A DNA stretch of 8,994 nucleotides from Acidobacteriota bacterium. GTDB taxonomy: Bacteria > Acidobacteriota > Vicinamibacteria > Vicinamibacterales > UBA2999. A program made the position numbers and the translations under genes. The stretch spans positions 1-8,994 of the forward strand of contig CANIAI010000069.1 in assembly GCA_947465275.1 (NCBI GenBank), given 5' to 3'. The notes under the pieces are model-generated. The model was not told the DNA's origin, ran no database searches, and saw nothing but the letters and a program-made list of their open reading frames with translations. Of the stretch, positions 1-6,005 are shown piece after piece. The stretch's first letter is position 1, and each line of letters starts with the position of its first letter.

Positions 1-222
1 GATGATCAATTGACGCGTCGCCTGTTGCAGCGCCTGCCGAATCGCGTCCTGCCGTGCCTCATAAACGCCGACACCATGCCCGGTCACGCGAACAACCGTG
101 CCCTGCGAGCGCTGATCTTGCGCCCGCACCACGACGGGAAAGGACATGAACAGGACGATTCCGAGGGCGACACACGCGCGAGGAAGTGCATGTGAGACGT
201 ATGGCCCCGAGAGAATCGTCAT
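1..222 (-). CDS. Exported FlgT/LPP20-like protein, N-terminal 74 residues (cut by window edge)
   Basis: Reading on the minus strand from an ATG at 222-220, the frame is open for 74 codons to the window edge, so only the N-terminus is present. Residues 1-34 look like a Sec signal peptide: Arg15, a hydrophobic core at about 17-33, and a likely cleavage after Ala34 (VRA before QD). The mature part opens with a beta-strand-like TVVRVTGHGVGVYEARQDA and continues into an alanine/glutamine-rich helix. This layout, a strand with a Gly-x-Gly turn and then E-A-R-x-x-A-I-x-x-A, resembles the N-terminal domain of FlgT and related LPP20-type envelope proteins; that is an inference from pattern, and the family is not certain. 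An AGGGG element (227-231) lies 4 nt before the start. The gene follows the 287-aa gene by 48 bp on the same strand, so the two are probably co-transcribed and may act together in the periplasm. Confidence 0.75.
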   Translation of the reverse strand, partial: MTILSGPYVSHALPRACVALGIVLFMSFPVVVRAQDQRSQGTVVRVTGHGVGVYEARQDAIRQALQQATRQLII

Positions 223-270
223 ATGACCCCTACGCTGTTCGCGTTCGTGATGGGTATGCGGTCGCGCTCG

Positions 271-1134
271 CTAACGCCCGAGCCAATCGTTCCACGAGAC
301 CCACGCCGCTCCGTACACGACATCGGGATTGGCTGGAATATCGACGGGCTTCTCGCCGCTTCTCACGTATACATCCCATTCCGCCTGACTGCGCAGTTGC
401 AGCGCGCGGACGGCGCCGCGAGCGGCGGTGAATGGGCGGACCGTCGACGCCGGCCCCGCCCCTGGGAGGGTACGGCCGGTGCGCACCTCGCTGCCGGGGC
501 GCACCACGTCTTCGCGGACAACGCTGGCAGGCGCGCCCGCTGCCGCACCCCGTCCAGCGCCGCGCGAGGGCTGCATGCTCTGTTGTACGCCCCGTGCCGC
601 CGCGATCGTGGTGCGGCTGATTCCAACCTTGACGCTGACTTCTTCGCCCTTCTCGTCGTAGCTCTGCTCTAAGATCGTCACCCCTCGCAGGACGGCACTT
701 GCGCCAGAGCTGAACGTTTCCGTGAGAGACGTCTCCAGATTCCGCTGGGCCGTTTTGGTGACACCGTCGTTGCCCGTGCCTCTCGTCAGCATGGTCTTCT
801 CGAGTTCCGCGGAAGCTTCGGTGAAGAGTCGCCCCGTCTCAACGGTTTGTGCAAACCACCGCGCGATGGCAGCCTTGGCGCGTTCTTCGGCAATCACGTA
901 GGCGTTGTTGACACCGCGGCGGTCCGGAAAGCTGACAGTCTGGGTACCTGTGGCATAGATGGCGTGCCATGCGCCGTCCTCGTCGAGTTCAATGTCAATC
1001 CCCTGTAGTTTCAATGAGAGATTGGCGCTCGGGTTCGCGGGAGCTTGGCCGAAGACGGTCGCGGACACGGCAAAGAGACAGGCGCAGCACCACGCGCTGA
1101 TGATCGCGAGACGACGACTGGTCTGTATAGGCAT
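271..1134 (-). CDS. Exported 287-aa protein with LPP20-like domain and C-terminal INT_rpt motif
   Basis: The start at 1134 is supported by GAAGGGA (1142-1148), 7 nt upstream. Residues 1-30 form a Sec signal peptide (basic RR at 7-8, hydrophobic core, cleavage near Gly29-Gln30). There is no good lipobox, although the core has three cysteines at 16, 17 and 19. Residues 40-180 alternate strands and a long Ala/Glu/Arg helix, then GVTILEQSYDEKGEEVSVKV, a strand-turn-strand that recalls LPP20/FlgT-type envelope domains (inference). Residues about 183-235 are a Gly/Ala/Pro/Arg-rich, probably disordered linker. Residues 235-286 carry F-x3-R-x3-L-x-L-x-S-x2-E-W-x2-Y-x2-SG-x-KP-x-DIP-x-NP-x3-Y-x3-W-x-SW-x-DWLG. 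I recognise this from memory as the phage-integrase repeat unit (INT_rpt), usually found in integrase- and helicase-like proteins. The function is unknown. The downstream gene (1-222) encodes another exported protein of similar style. The coding region is confident; the domain calls need a profile search. Confidence 0.88.
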   Translation of the reverse strand: MPIQTSRRLAIISAWCCACLFAVSATVFGQAPANPSANLSLKLQGIDIELDEDGAWHAIYATGTQTVSFPDRRGVNNAYVIAEERAKAAIARWFAQTVETGRLFTEASAELEKTMLTRGTGNDGVTKTAQRNLETSLTETFSSGASAVLRGVTILEQSYDEKGEEVSVKVGISRTTIAAARGVQQSMQPSRGAGRGAAAGAPASVVREDVVRPGSEVRTGRTLPGAGPASTVRPFTAARGAVRALQLRSQAEWDVYVRSGEKPVDIPANPDVVYGAAWVSWNDWLGR

Positions 1135-1195
1135 TGGCTTATCCCTTCAAGCACTGCACGGCCTCCGCGGGTCAACGGTCTCCGGCGTATCGGCA

Positions 1196-1262
1196 CAGTC
1201 CAACCCGACCGTGCAAAGCGACGACACCACGACGGTGTCCCGATCAGTCACGCGTTGGACTG
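1196..1262. repeat. Nested inverted repeats in the leader of the 287-aa gene
   Basis: A 9-bp perfect inverted repeat (CAGTCCAAC at 1196-1204 and GTTGGACTG at 1254-1262) encloses a smaller hairpin, GACACC-ACGAC-GGTGTC at 1223-1239. The whole sits 62-128 bp upstream of the ATG of the 287-aa gene, in what is probably its 5' leader or promoter region. It could be a structured leader or an operator. The symmetry is seen directly; the role is not known. Confidence 0.4.
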
Positions 1263-1272
1263 CAGGACTGCA
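1257..1272. repeat. Tandem 8-bp direct repeat GGACTGCA x2
   Basis: GGACTGCA occurs twice without a spacer at 1257-1264 and 1265-1272. It overlaps the right arm of the 1196-1262 inverted repeat, and the related ACTGCAC recurs at 1153-1159. It lies in non-coding DNA upstream of the 287-aa gene. It may be part of a regulator-binding site or simply a small duplication. Confidence 0.4.
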
Positions 1273-1403
1273 CTTCGTCCCAGGCCCTTACACTTCCTGC
1301 GCTCTGCGCGAGGGTGTGTAGCCCTCCCCCCGATGCCTGCACACCCTGCCAACACCCTACGGGGGCGACCCTGCGAGAACTGCTCTGGCGACCTCGTCTG
1401 CGG

Positions 1404-1453
1404 GTGCCGTACGCGGCACGACCCCGATGCCGTCCAGGAGGACATCGGGGTCG
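1404..1453 (-). terminator. Two adjacent hairpins downstream of the 512-aa gene
   Basis: On the minus strand, 32 nt after the stop of the 512-aa gene, an 11-bp perfect stem (CGACCCCGATG at 1419-1429 with CATCGGGGTCG at 1443-1453, 13-nt loop) is followed at once by a 6-bp stem with a four-base loop (GTGCCG 1404-1409, CGGCAC 1414-1419). The placement fits transcription termination, but no T-run follows either stem, so it is not a classical intrinsic terminator. It may be Rho-dependent or protect the mRNA 3' end. The rest of 1135-1484 holds no gene I can support. Confidence 0.5.
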
Positions 1454-1484
1454 CCGCCGTGACGTTCGGCTGTCGGCCCTTCGG

Positions 1485-3023
1485 CTACTTGCTGAAGGAG
1501 GCCTGGACCTTGGTGTCCGCGCTGATGGTCACCGTGCAGGCGCCGGTGCCCGTGCAGGCACCCGACCAGCCGAGGAACGCGAGGCCCGCCGGCGGGGTCG
1601 CGGTCAGCGTGACCGCCGTGCCCGAGGGGAACTTCGCCGAGCACGTGCCGCCGCAGTCGATGCCGGCGATGGTGCTGGTGACCGTCCCCTTGTTCGCCTT
1701 TGCGACCGACAGGGTGTACGACGTCGCAGTGCCCCCACCCGTCGCACCGCCACCACCTCCCCCACCGCCGCCGCCCGTCGCCGTCTTCGTCGTCGTGAAG
1801 GTGGCGCCGACGTCGGTGATGCCGTTCACCGGAATCGTGCAGGTGAGGTTCAGGCCAGCGGCCGCGCAGGCGCCCACCCAGCCGGCGAACGTGCTGCCGC
1901 TGTTCGCCTTCGCCGTCAGCGTCACCTGGGTTCCGGCGATGTAGGGCGACACGCACTTGCTGCCACACGCGATGACCTTGTCGCTCGAGTCGATGTTGCC
2001 GCCGCCGGTGCCGGCCTTGGTGACGATGAGCGAGTCGGGCTGCACGTTCACGGCGGTCATGTTGGCGCTGATGAAGTCGCCGAGTTCACCGGGTGACGGC
2101 GCCGCACACACCAGCAGGTCTGCGCAGAGCGCTTCGTTGGTGATCGGGTCGTAGATGCCGGTGTAGGCGTAGAGCTCGATGCGGCGCACGATCGTGCGGG
2201 TCGTCGGCTGCAGGTTCGTCTGGTTCTGGTGGCGGCGACGGCGCTGGTTGCCGTTGCTGCCGGTGAGCGGGTCGGCCTGGAACAGATCCCACTCGACTTC
2301 GATCTGCGTCGGGTCCATCGGCACCACGAGCGGGTTGTCGGCCACCAGTTCGTCGAGCGTGACCTCGCGCGGCAGCTGCGTGACGAACTGCTTCACCCAC
2401 TGCGCCACGCCGAATCGTTCCGGCGCCTCGACCTCGGGCGGCTCCGGTGCCTCGACCTCGAGCACGACGACAGGGGGCGCCGGCGGCGCTCCCGCCGCGA
2501 CCGGCGCGACGTAATAGACGGGGGTCGCCACCGGAAGGGCCGGATCGACCGCCGCCAGCGTACCCGGCGCGTTCGGATCCTCAATCAACCAGCGGTAGGT
2601 CGCCCGGGTCGCGTTGGCACGCAGGGAGACCCCAAAGTGCTCGCACCCGGCGTTCGGATAGGTCGCGGGGCTCCACTGGTAGCAGGTGCCGGCGAACGGC
2701 GTACCGGCGGCGTGCGGCGTCGTCCTGGTCGACCAGCTGCCAGCGGAGTAGGTCGAGAGCCACCGCACCTTCGTGCCGATCGCCGACGGCGTGACGACGG
2801 GCGACCCATAGCGGTTCGCCGAGAACAGGTAATAGACGTCGTTCGGCTGGAGCCCCTCGAGCTCGACCTCGAACCCGTGCGCCTCATGCCCGGTGTTGTT
2901 GACGACATCGAAGTTGCCGAGGCTGCCGTAGATCGTGGCGCTCTGGGCCTGCGCGATGACCGGCAGCGCCAGCAGCAGGGCGGCACCTGCGACGGCGGAG
3001 GCCAGTCGTGACGTGAAATGCAT
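1485..3023 (-). CDS. Secreted 512-aa protein with two C-terminal InlB-B-type repeats
   Basis: A strong GAAGGAG (3029-3035) lies 5 nt before the ATG at 3023. Residues 1-26 are a Sec signal peptide (Arg6, hydrophobic 10-23, AQA cleavage). Residues 28-175 form a beta-rich domain beginning ATIYGSLGNFDVVNNTGHEA with a HGFEVELEG segment; similar proteins are annotated hypothetical and I know no function. A Pro/Glu/Val linker (about 178-204) precedes a second region containing RRIELYAYTGIYDP. Residues 332-411 and 436-512 are two divergent copies of the bacterial InlB-B/Listeria-Bacteroides repeat type, each with C-x3-C, W-x-G-A-C and a fourth Cys (353, 357, 386, 395; 457, 461, 490, 496), consistent with disulfides outside the cytoplasm. 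A run of ten glycines (417-426, bases 1746-1775) plus a second Gly-rich stretch links them. It is probably an extracellular adhesion or surface protein; this is inferred from the repeats. It ends FSK, with no cell-wall or autotransporter anchor. Confidence 0.92.
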   Translation of the reverse strand: MHFTSRLASAVAGAALLLALPVIAQAQSATIYGSLGNFDVVNNTGHEAHGFEVELEGLQPNDVYYLFSANRYGSPVVTPSAIGTKVRWLSTYSAGSWSTRTTPHAAGTPFAGTCYQWSPATYPNAGCEHFGVSLRANATRATYRWLIEDPNAPGTLAAVDPALPVATPVYYVAPVAAGAPPAPPVVVLEVEAPEPPEVEAPERFGVAQWVKQFVTQLPREVTLDELVADNPLVVPMDPTQIEVEWDLFQADPLTGSNGNQRRRRHQNQTNLQPTTRTIVRRIELYAYTGIYDPITNEALCADLLVCAAPSPGELGDFISANMTAVNVQPDSLIVTKAGTGGGNIDSSDKVIACGSKCVSPYIAGTQVTLTAKANSGSTFAGWVGACAAAGLNLTCTIPVNGITDVGATFTTTKTATGGGGGGGGGGATGGGTATSYTLSVAKANKGTVTSTIAGIDCGGTCSAKFPSGTAVTLTATPPAGLAFLGWSGACTGTGACTVTISADTKVQASFSK

Positions 3024-3088
3024 CTCTACTCCTTCTGGACGGTGTGCCCTCTTCGCGGGGCGCTGCTCCTGAAGGGTGAGGGACGCGA

Positions 3089-3115
3089 CGAAAAATATAG
3101 GGCGGGATAAAATCC
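3089..3115. promoter_or_regulatory. AT-rich divergent promoter region between the 512-aa gene and the hydrolase gene
   Basis: In very GC-rich surroundings, 3090-3113 is an A/T-rich patch interrupted by GGGCGGG. On the plus strand it offers a -10-like TAAAAT (3108-3113), 44 nt before the hydrolase ATG; on the minus strand it offers TATATT (bases 3094-3099), 71 nt before the 512-aa ATG. GGATAAAATCC (3105-3115) is a short palindrome. No convincing -35 box is visible on either strand. The location between two divergent starts is the main support. Confidence 0.45.
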
Positions 3116-3141
3116 GGCTCGGCGGCCGCGATCAGGCCGAC

Positions 3142-3147
3142 GGAGGA
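3142..3147 (+). promoter_or_regulatory. Ribosome binding site fixing the hydrolase start
   Basis: GGAGGA lies 9 nt before the ATG at 3157. The same frame is open back to a GTG at 3076, but the extra 27 residues are not hydrolase-like and would run through the presumed promoter. This site therefore decides the start. Confidence 0.75.
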
Positions 3148-3156
3148 CAGCCAGAC

Positions 3157-3843
3157 ATGAGCCAGATCACGTTCACGCGCCCGGACGGGGCGACCTGCAC
3201 CGGCCACTATTTCGAACCCGCCCAGGGGGCAGCGTCGGCGCCGGGCCTCGTCGTCATCCAGGAATGGTGGGGGCTGAACGAGCAGATCAAGGGGGTCGCC
3301 GAGCAGTACGCGGCCCGGGGATACCGTGTGCTCGTGCCTGACCTGTATCGCGGCAAGGTGGGACTCGACGCGAGGGAGGCGGAACACCTGATGCACGGCC
3401 TCGACTTCGGCGAGGCGGCCTCGCAGGACATCCGCGGCGCCGTGCAGTACCTGAAGCAGCAGTCCGCAAAGGTCGGCGTGACCGGCTACTGCATGGGGGG
3501 CGCGCTGACGCTGCTCGCCGCGTGCTTCGTCCCCGAAGTCGACGCCGGCTGCGCCTGGTATGGCTTCCCGCCGCTCGAATACATCGACGCCTCGAAGATC
3601 CGCGTCCCGTTGATGGGCCATTGGGCGACGCGTGATGCGTTCTTCCCGATCGCGCAGGTCGATGCGCTGGAAGAGATGCTGAAGGCGGCCGGCGTCTCGT
3701 ACGAGTTCTACCGCTACGACGCCGTCCACGCGTTCGCCAATGAGACCCACGGCAACAAACCGGGCCCGTTCAGCCACGACGCCACGGCGGCCGAGATGGC
3801 CATGACGCGCACGCTGGCCTTCTTCGAGGCGAACCTCCGCTAG
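3157..3843 (+). CDS. Dienelactone hydrolase family protein (228 aa)
   Basis: This is an alpha/beta hydrolase of the dienelactone hydrolase (carboxymethylenebutenolidase) family, with a cysteine rather than a serine nucleophile. The residues expected for catalysis are present in order: Glu36 in VIQEWWGLN, the nucleophile Cys112 in GYCMGG, Asp160 in ATRDAFFP, and His191 in VHAFAN. Length and layout match the usual ~230-aa single-domain cytoplasmic enzyme, and there is no signal peptide. Classical members open dienelactone in chlorocatechol degradation, but many relatives outside such clusters act on other esters or lactones. No catechol-pathway gene is nearby, so the substrate is open. The gene is transcribed alone, divergent from the 512-aa gene, and ends 4 bp before the convergent SDR gene. 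Confidence 0.95.
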   Translation: MSQITFTRPDGATCTGHYFEPAQGAASAPGLVVIQEWWGLNEQIKGVAEQYAARGYRVLVPDLYRGKVGLDAREAEHLMHGLDFGEAASQDIRGAVQYLKQQSAKVGVTGYCMGGALTLLAACFVPEVDAGCAWYGFPPLEYIDASKIRVPLMGHWATRDAFFPIAQVDALEEMLKAAGVSYEFYRYDAVHAFANETHGNKPGPFSHDATAAEMAMTRTLAFFEANLR

Positions 3844-3847
3844 GCGC

Positions 3848-4579
3848 TCACAACCGTCCGAGCCTGCCACCGTCGACCCGCAGCGACGCGCCCTGCACGA
3901 AGCGGGCGTCGTCGGAGGCGAGGTACAGGATGGCCGCGGCGATGTCCTCGGGCCGACCGACGTCGGCCCGATCGACATGCTCCACACCCGAGCGGACGTT
4001 CGGGTTGTCCCAGAGCATCGGCGTATCGACGGCGCCTGGGAGGATGGCGTTCACCCGCAACCCGAGCGGCCGTCCCTCGAGCGCCGCCGAACGCGTGAGC
4101 GACAGCAGCGCCGCCTTCGCCGCGGCGTAGGGCGCCACCAGCGGCTCCGTCTCGACCGCGTGGATGCTCGAGACGTTCACCACCGCGCCACCCGGCCGCA
4201 TGCGCAGGAACGCCTGCCGCGTGAAAAAGAACGCGCCGAGCAGGTCGACCCGCAGCACGCGCAGCCAGTCATCGGCCGTGAGGTCGGTCAGCGCACGGAA
4301 CAGCATCAGTCCCGCGTTGTTCACCACGACGTCGAGCCGGCCGTACCGATCCATCGTGCCGGCTGACACCTGCTCCACCGCCACGTCACTCGACACGTCG
4401 CAGGCCGGACACCACGCGTCAGGCGCGCCGTCGGCCCGGAGCCGTCCCTCGAGGTCCTCGCGCGGCGCGAGATCGGCCACCACCACCCGGGCACCTTCCC
4501 GCGCGAAGGCGCGCGCGGTCTCGAGGCCGATGCCGCTGGCTCCGCCGGTGACGATGACGACGCGATCCGTGAAGCGCAT
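3848..4579 (-). CDS. Short-chain dehydrogenase/reductase (SDR), 243 aa
   Basis: This is a classical SDR oxidoreductase, cytoplasmic, probably a FabG-like tetramer. The Rossmann motif TGGASGIG covers residues 11-18; Asp36 at the end of the second strand (VVVADL) favours NAD(H) over NADP(H). NNAG is at 87-90, the catalytic Ser at 138 (NVSS), Tyr151 and Lys155 (YAAAK), and a PG motif follows in LPGAVDTPM. The position of the fourth tetrad residue, usually Asn in a 'vNl' motif, reads VDL with Asp112. The C-terminus has the family's typical GASLRVDGG. The ATG lies 10 bp after the glycosidase stop, and its probable Shine-Dalgarno GAGG (bases 4588-4591) overlaps that stop codon, so the pair is likely translationally coupled. 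Context suggests a sugar, polyol or aglycone alcohol substrate, but this is only inference. The gene converges with the hydrolase gene at 3843. Confidence 0.95.
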   Translation of the reverse strand: MRFTDRVVIVTGGASGIGLETARAFAREGARVVVADLAPREDLEGRLRADGAPDAWCPACDVSSDVAVEQVSAGTMDRYGRLDVVVNNAGLMLFRALTDLTADDWLRVLRVDLLGAFFFTRQAFLRMRPGGAVVNVSSIHAVETEPLVAPYAAAKAALLSLTRSAALEGRPLGLRVNAILPGAVDTPMLWDNPNVRSGVEHVDRADVGRPEDIAAAILYLASDDARFVQGASLRVDGGRLGRL

Positions 4580-4589
4580 CGGGCGTGCC

Positions 4590-5915
4590 TCAGCCGGCTG
4601 ACGGCCGTCCGCCGTCGGCGGTCGACGGCGCCGACGTCCCGACGTCCTCCGCGGCGTCGGGGGGACGGCGCTGCCATTCGGCCGGGGCGTGGTGCTCGCT
4701 GGGCATCACCACGGGCACCTTCAGGCAGAGGCTCTGCGTCGGCAGGACGTCGCGCCAGTCGGCGACGAGCTGGCGATATGCGTGCCCCACCGGCCGCAGC
4801 TTCCGGTCGAGGTCGCACAGCCCGAGCGGGTTCACGTGTCCGTTGTGTTCACGCAGGGCCGTGTCCCAGTCGACCTGATCGGTCAGCGAGTACCAGGTGA
4901 AGCCGACCACCGGAATGCCGTCGTTGCGCACCCGCAGCACGTTCGCCCACTCCTTCCACAGCCAGTTGACCGCCTCGTCTCCCGCGGGGCCCTCGGCGAA
5001 GTTGGTCTCGGTGTGCATCACGGGCAGCCGGTAGCGGTCGTAGTACTGCCAGGTGATCTCGTCGTAGCCGAAGACCTCACCCGAACTCCGGGTCGCCCCG
5101 TCCGCGCTCACGCGGTGCTCGTTGGTGACGTAATAGTCGTTCCCCAGGATGCAGTGATGCTTGAGGCTGTGTGTCAGGAAGAAGTGATACTCGGGACGCG
5201 TCATCCCGTTGTCCATCACGAACTCGTACATCTCGGAGTCGAGCCGGCGCCCGTAGTTGAGATCGAGCGAGAGGAACCGCTCGGCGTTCCTGACCTCGGC
5301 CGGGCCGATTGCCGCGGGATTGTCGGCGTGAAAGTACTCGGATGACTCGCTCTGGATGAAGATGGCGTCGGGCCGCACCTCGAGGATCGCGTGCATCGCC
5401 AGCACGTTCGCGCGGACGACATGCTTCAGCGCGGTGACGAAGCCGCGATCCGTCGTGAGCTGCTCGTTCCACCAGCCGTAGCGCGCCGAGAAGAGCGCGC
5501 AGATGTACATCTCGTTGACCGGCGTATAGAGCTGTACCCACGGAAATCGGCGGGCAAAGGCGCCCGCGTAGGCGGCGAACAGGTCCGGGAAGTCGGGGTT
5601 CTGGAAGTCACCGATCCAGTCAGGCACGCCGAAGTGGCAGAGGTCGGCGATCGGGACGATGTCGCGGCGACGGAGGTCGGCAAAGGTGGGGTCGGCGAAG
5701 CTCCAGTCGTAACGGTCAGCCGCGGCGAAGGTGCGGTAGAGCGGCGGCCCGTAGCGCAGGAAGTTGAGCCCGAGTTCCTGCACGAGCTCGAAGTCGCGTC
5801 GCCAGTGGGTGTAGTGCCCGCAGGCCTCCAGCTCGTCGATGCGTGTGCGGCCGCCGGCGATGGTGGGGGTACTCCCTTCGATGCCGGTGGCGAACATGAA
5901 GGCGGGGGCTCCCAT
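4590..5915 (-). CDS. GH1-like (clan GH-A) glycosidase, 441 aa
   Basis: This is a beta-glycosidase-like protein of the family 1/COG2723 type, with a (beta/alpha)8 barrel and retaining mechanism. The expected acid/base is Glu135 in LYTPVNEMY, and the expected nucleophile is Glu303 in MHTETNF; these replace the classical TFNEP and ITENG motifs. Other supporting segments are LGLNFLRYGPPLYR (strand 1-2), ADLCHFGVPDW (86-100 region), GFTWYSLTDQVDWD and a late GLCDLDRKLRPVGHAYRQL. There is no signal peptide. Residues after about 400 are Pro/Ala/Glu-rich and probably disordered. I chose ATG 5915, which has GGAGG (bases 5926-5930) 10 nt upstream; the open frame extends to 5993, but that part is Arg/Pro-rich and not conserved in style. 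Related proteins occur near or fused to sugar-nucleotide reductases, and here an SDR gene follows 10 bp downstream. The substrate is unknown. Confidence 0.9.
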   Translation of the reverse strand: MGAPAFMFATGIEGSTPTIAGGRTRIDELEACGHYTHWRRDFELVQELGLNFLRYGPPLYRTFAAADRYDWSFADPTFADLRRRDIVPIADLCHFGVPDWIGDFQNPDFPDLFAAYAGAFARRFPWVQLYTPVNEMYICALFSARYGWWNEQLTTDRGFVTALKHVVRANVLAMHAILEVRPDAIFIQSESSEYFHADNPAAIGPAEVRNAERFLSLDLNYGRRLDSEMYEFVMDNGMTRPEYHFFLTHSLKHHCILGNDYYVTNEHRVSADGATRSSGEVFGYDEITWQYYDRYRLPVMHTETNFAEGPAGDEAVNWLWKEWANVLRVRNDGIPVVGFTWYSLTDQVDWDTALREHNGHVNPLGLCDLDRKLRPVGHAYRQLVADWRDVLPTQSLCLKVPVVMPSEHHAPAEWQRRPPDAAEDVGTSAPSTADGGRPSAG

Positions 5916-5955
5916 CGGCTCCGTGCCTCCGCAAGCGGGATGCCGGACGCGACTC

Positions 5956-5991
5956 GGCCGCGTGGTTCCGCCCCGCGGCCCGCGTGGTACC
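5956..5991. promoter_or_regulatory. 9-bp direct repeat at 22-bp spacing in the divergent intergenic region
   Basis: CCGCGTGGT occurs at 5958-5966 and again at 5980-5988; with flanks, 12 of 14 positions match (5956-5969 and 5978-5991). A start-to-start distance of 22 bp, about two helical turns, would put both copies on the same DNA face. They lie between the divergent starts of the glycosidase (5915) and the DUF5916 gene (6006), where a shared regulator could bind. No standard -10/-35 pair or clear Shine-Dalgarno precedes 6006. Operator function is inference. Confidence 0.35.
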
Positions 5992-6005
5992 ATGCAGCGC
6001 CGTTC

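Noticed and set aside
277..432. Integrase or mobile element at the left end
   Set aside because: Only the repeat-unit motif is present. There is no tyrosine recombinase catalytic domain, att-like repeat or tRNA, and the protein is exported.
1248..1445. Small minus-strand frame in the 1135-1484 gap
   Set aside because: Arg/Ser/Gly-rich, overlaps the double hairpin, and shows no recognisable family or codon pattern.
1746..1775. Poly-glycine tract as a phase-variable slippage site
   Set aside because: The ten glycines use mixed codons (GGC, GGT, GGG, GGA), so there is no uniform homopolymer or short repeat that would slip easily.
2884..3987. Minus-strand open frame of 367 codons
   Set aside because: It covers the hydrolase gene in antisense and runs into two real genes. 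The hydrolase motifs on the plus strand are clear, so this is a shadow.
5916..5993. 26-residue N-terminal extension of the glycosidase
   Set aside because: Arg/Pro-rich sequence without signal-peptide character; a GGAGG site 10 nt before ATG 5915 supports the shorter form.
5391..6005. Upstream extension of the DUF5916 reading frame by 205 codons
   Set aside because: The extension is antisense to the glycosidase and would bury the signal peptide internally. ATG 6006 gives a proper signal peptide.
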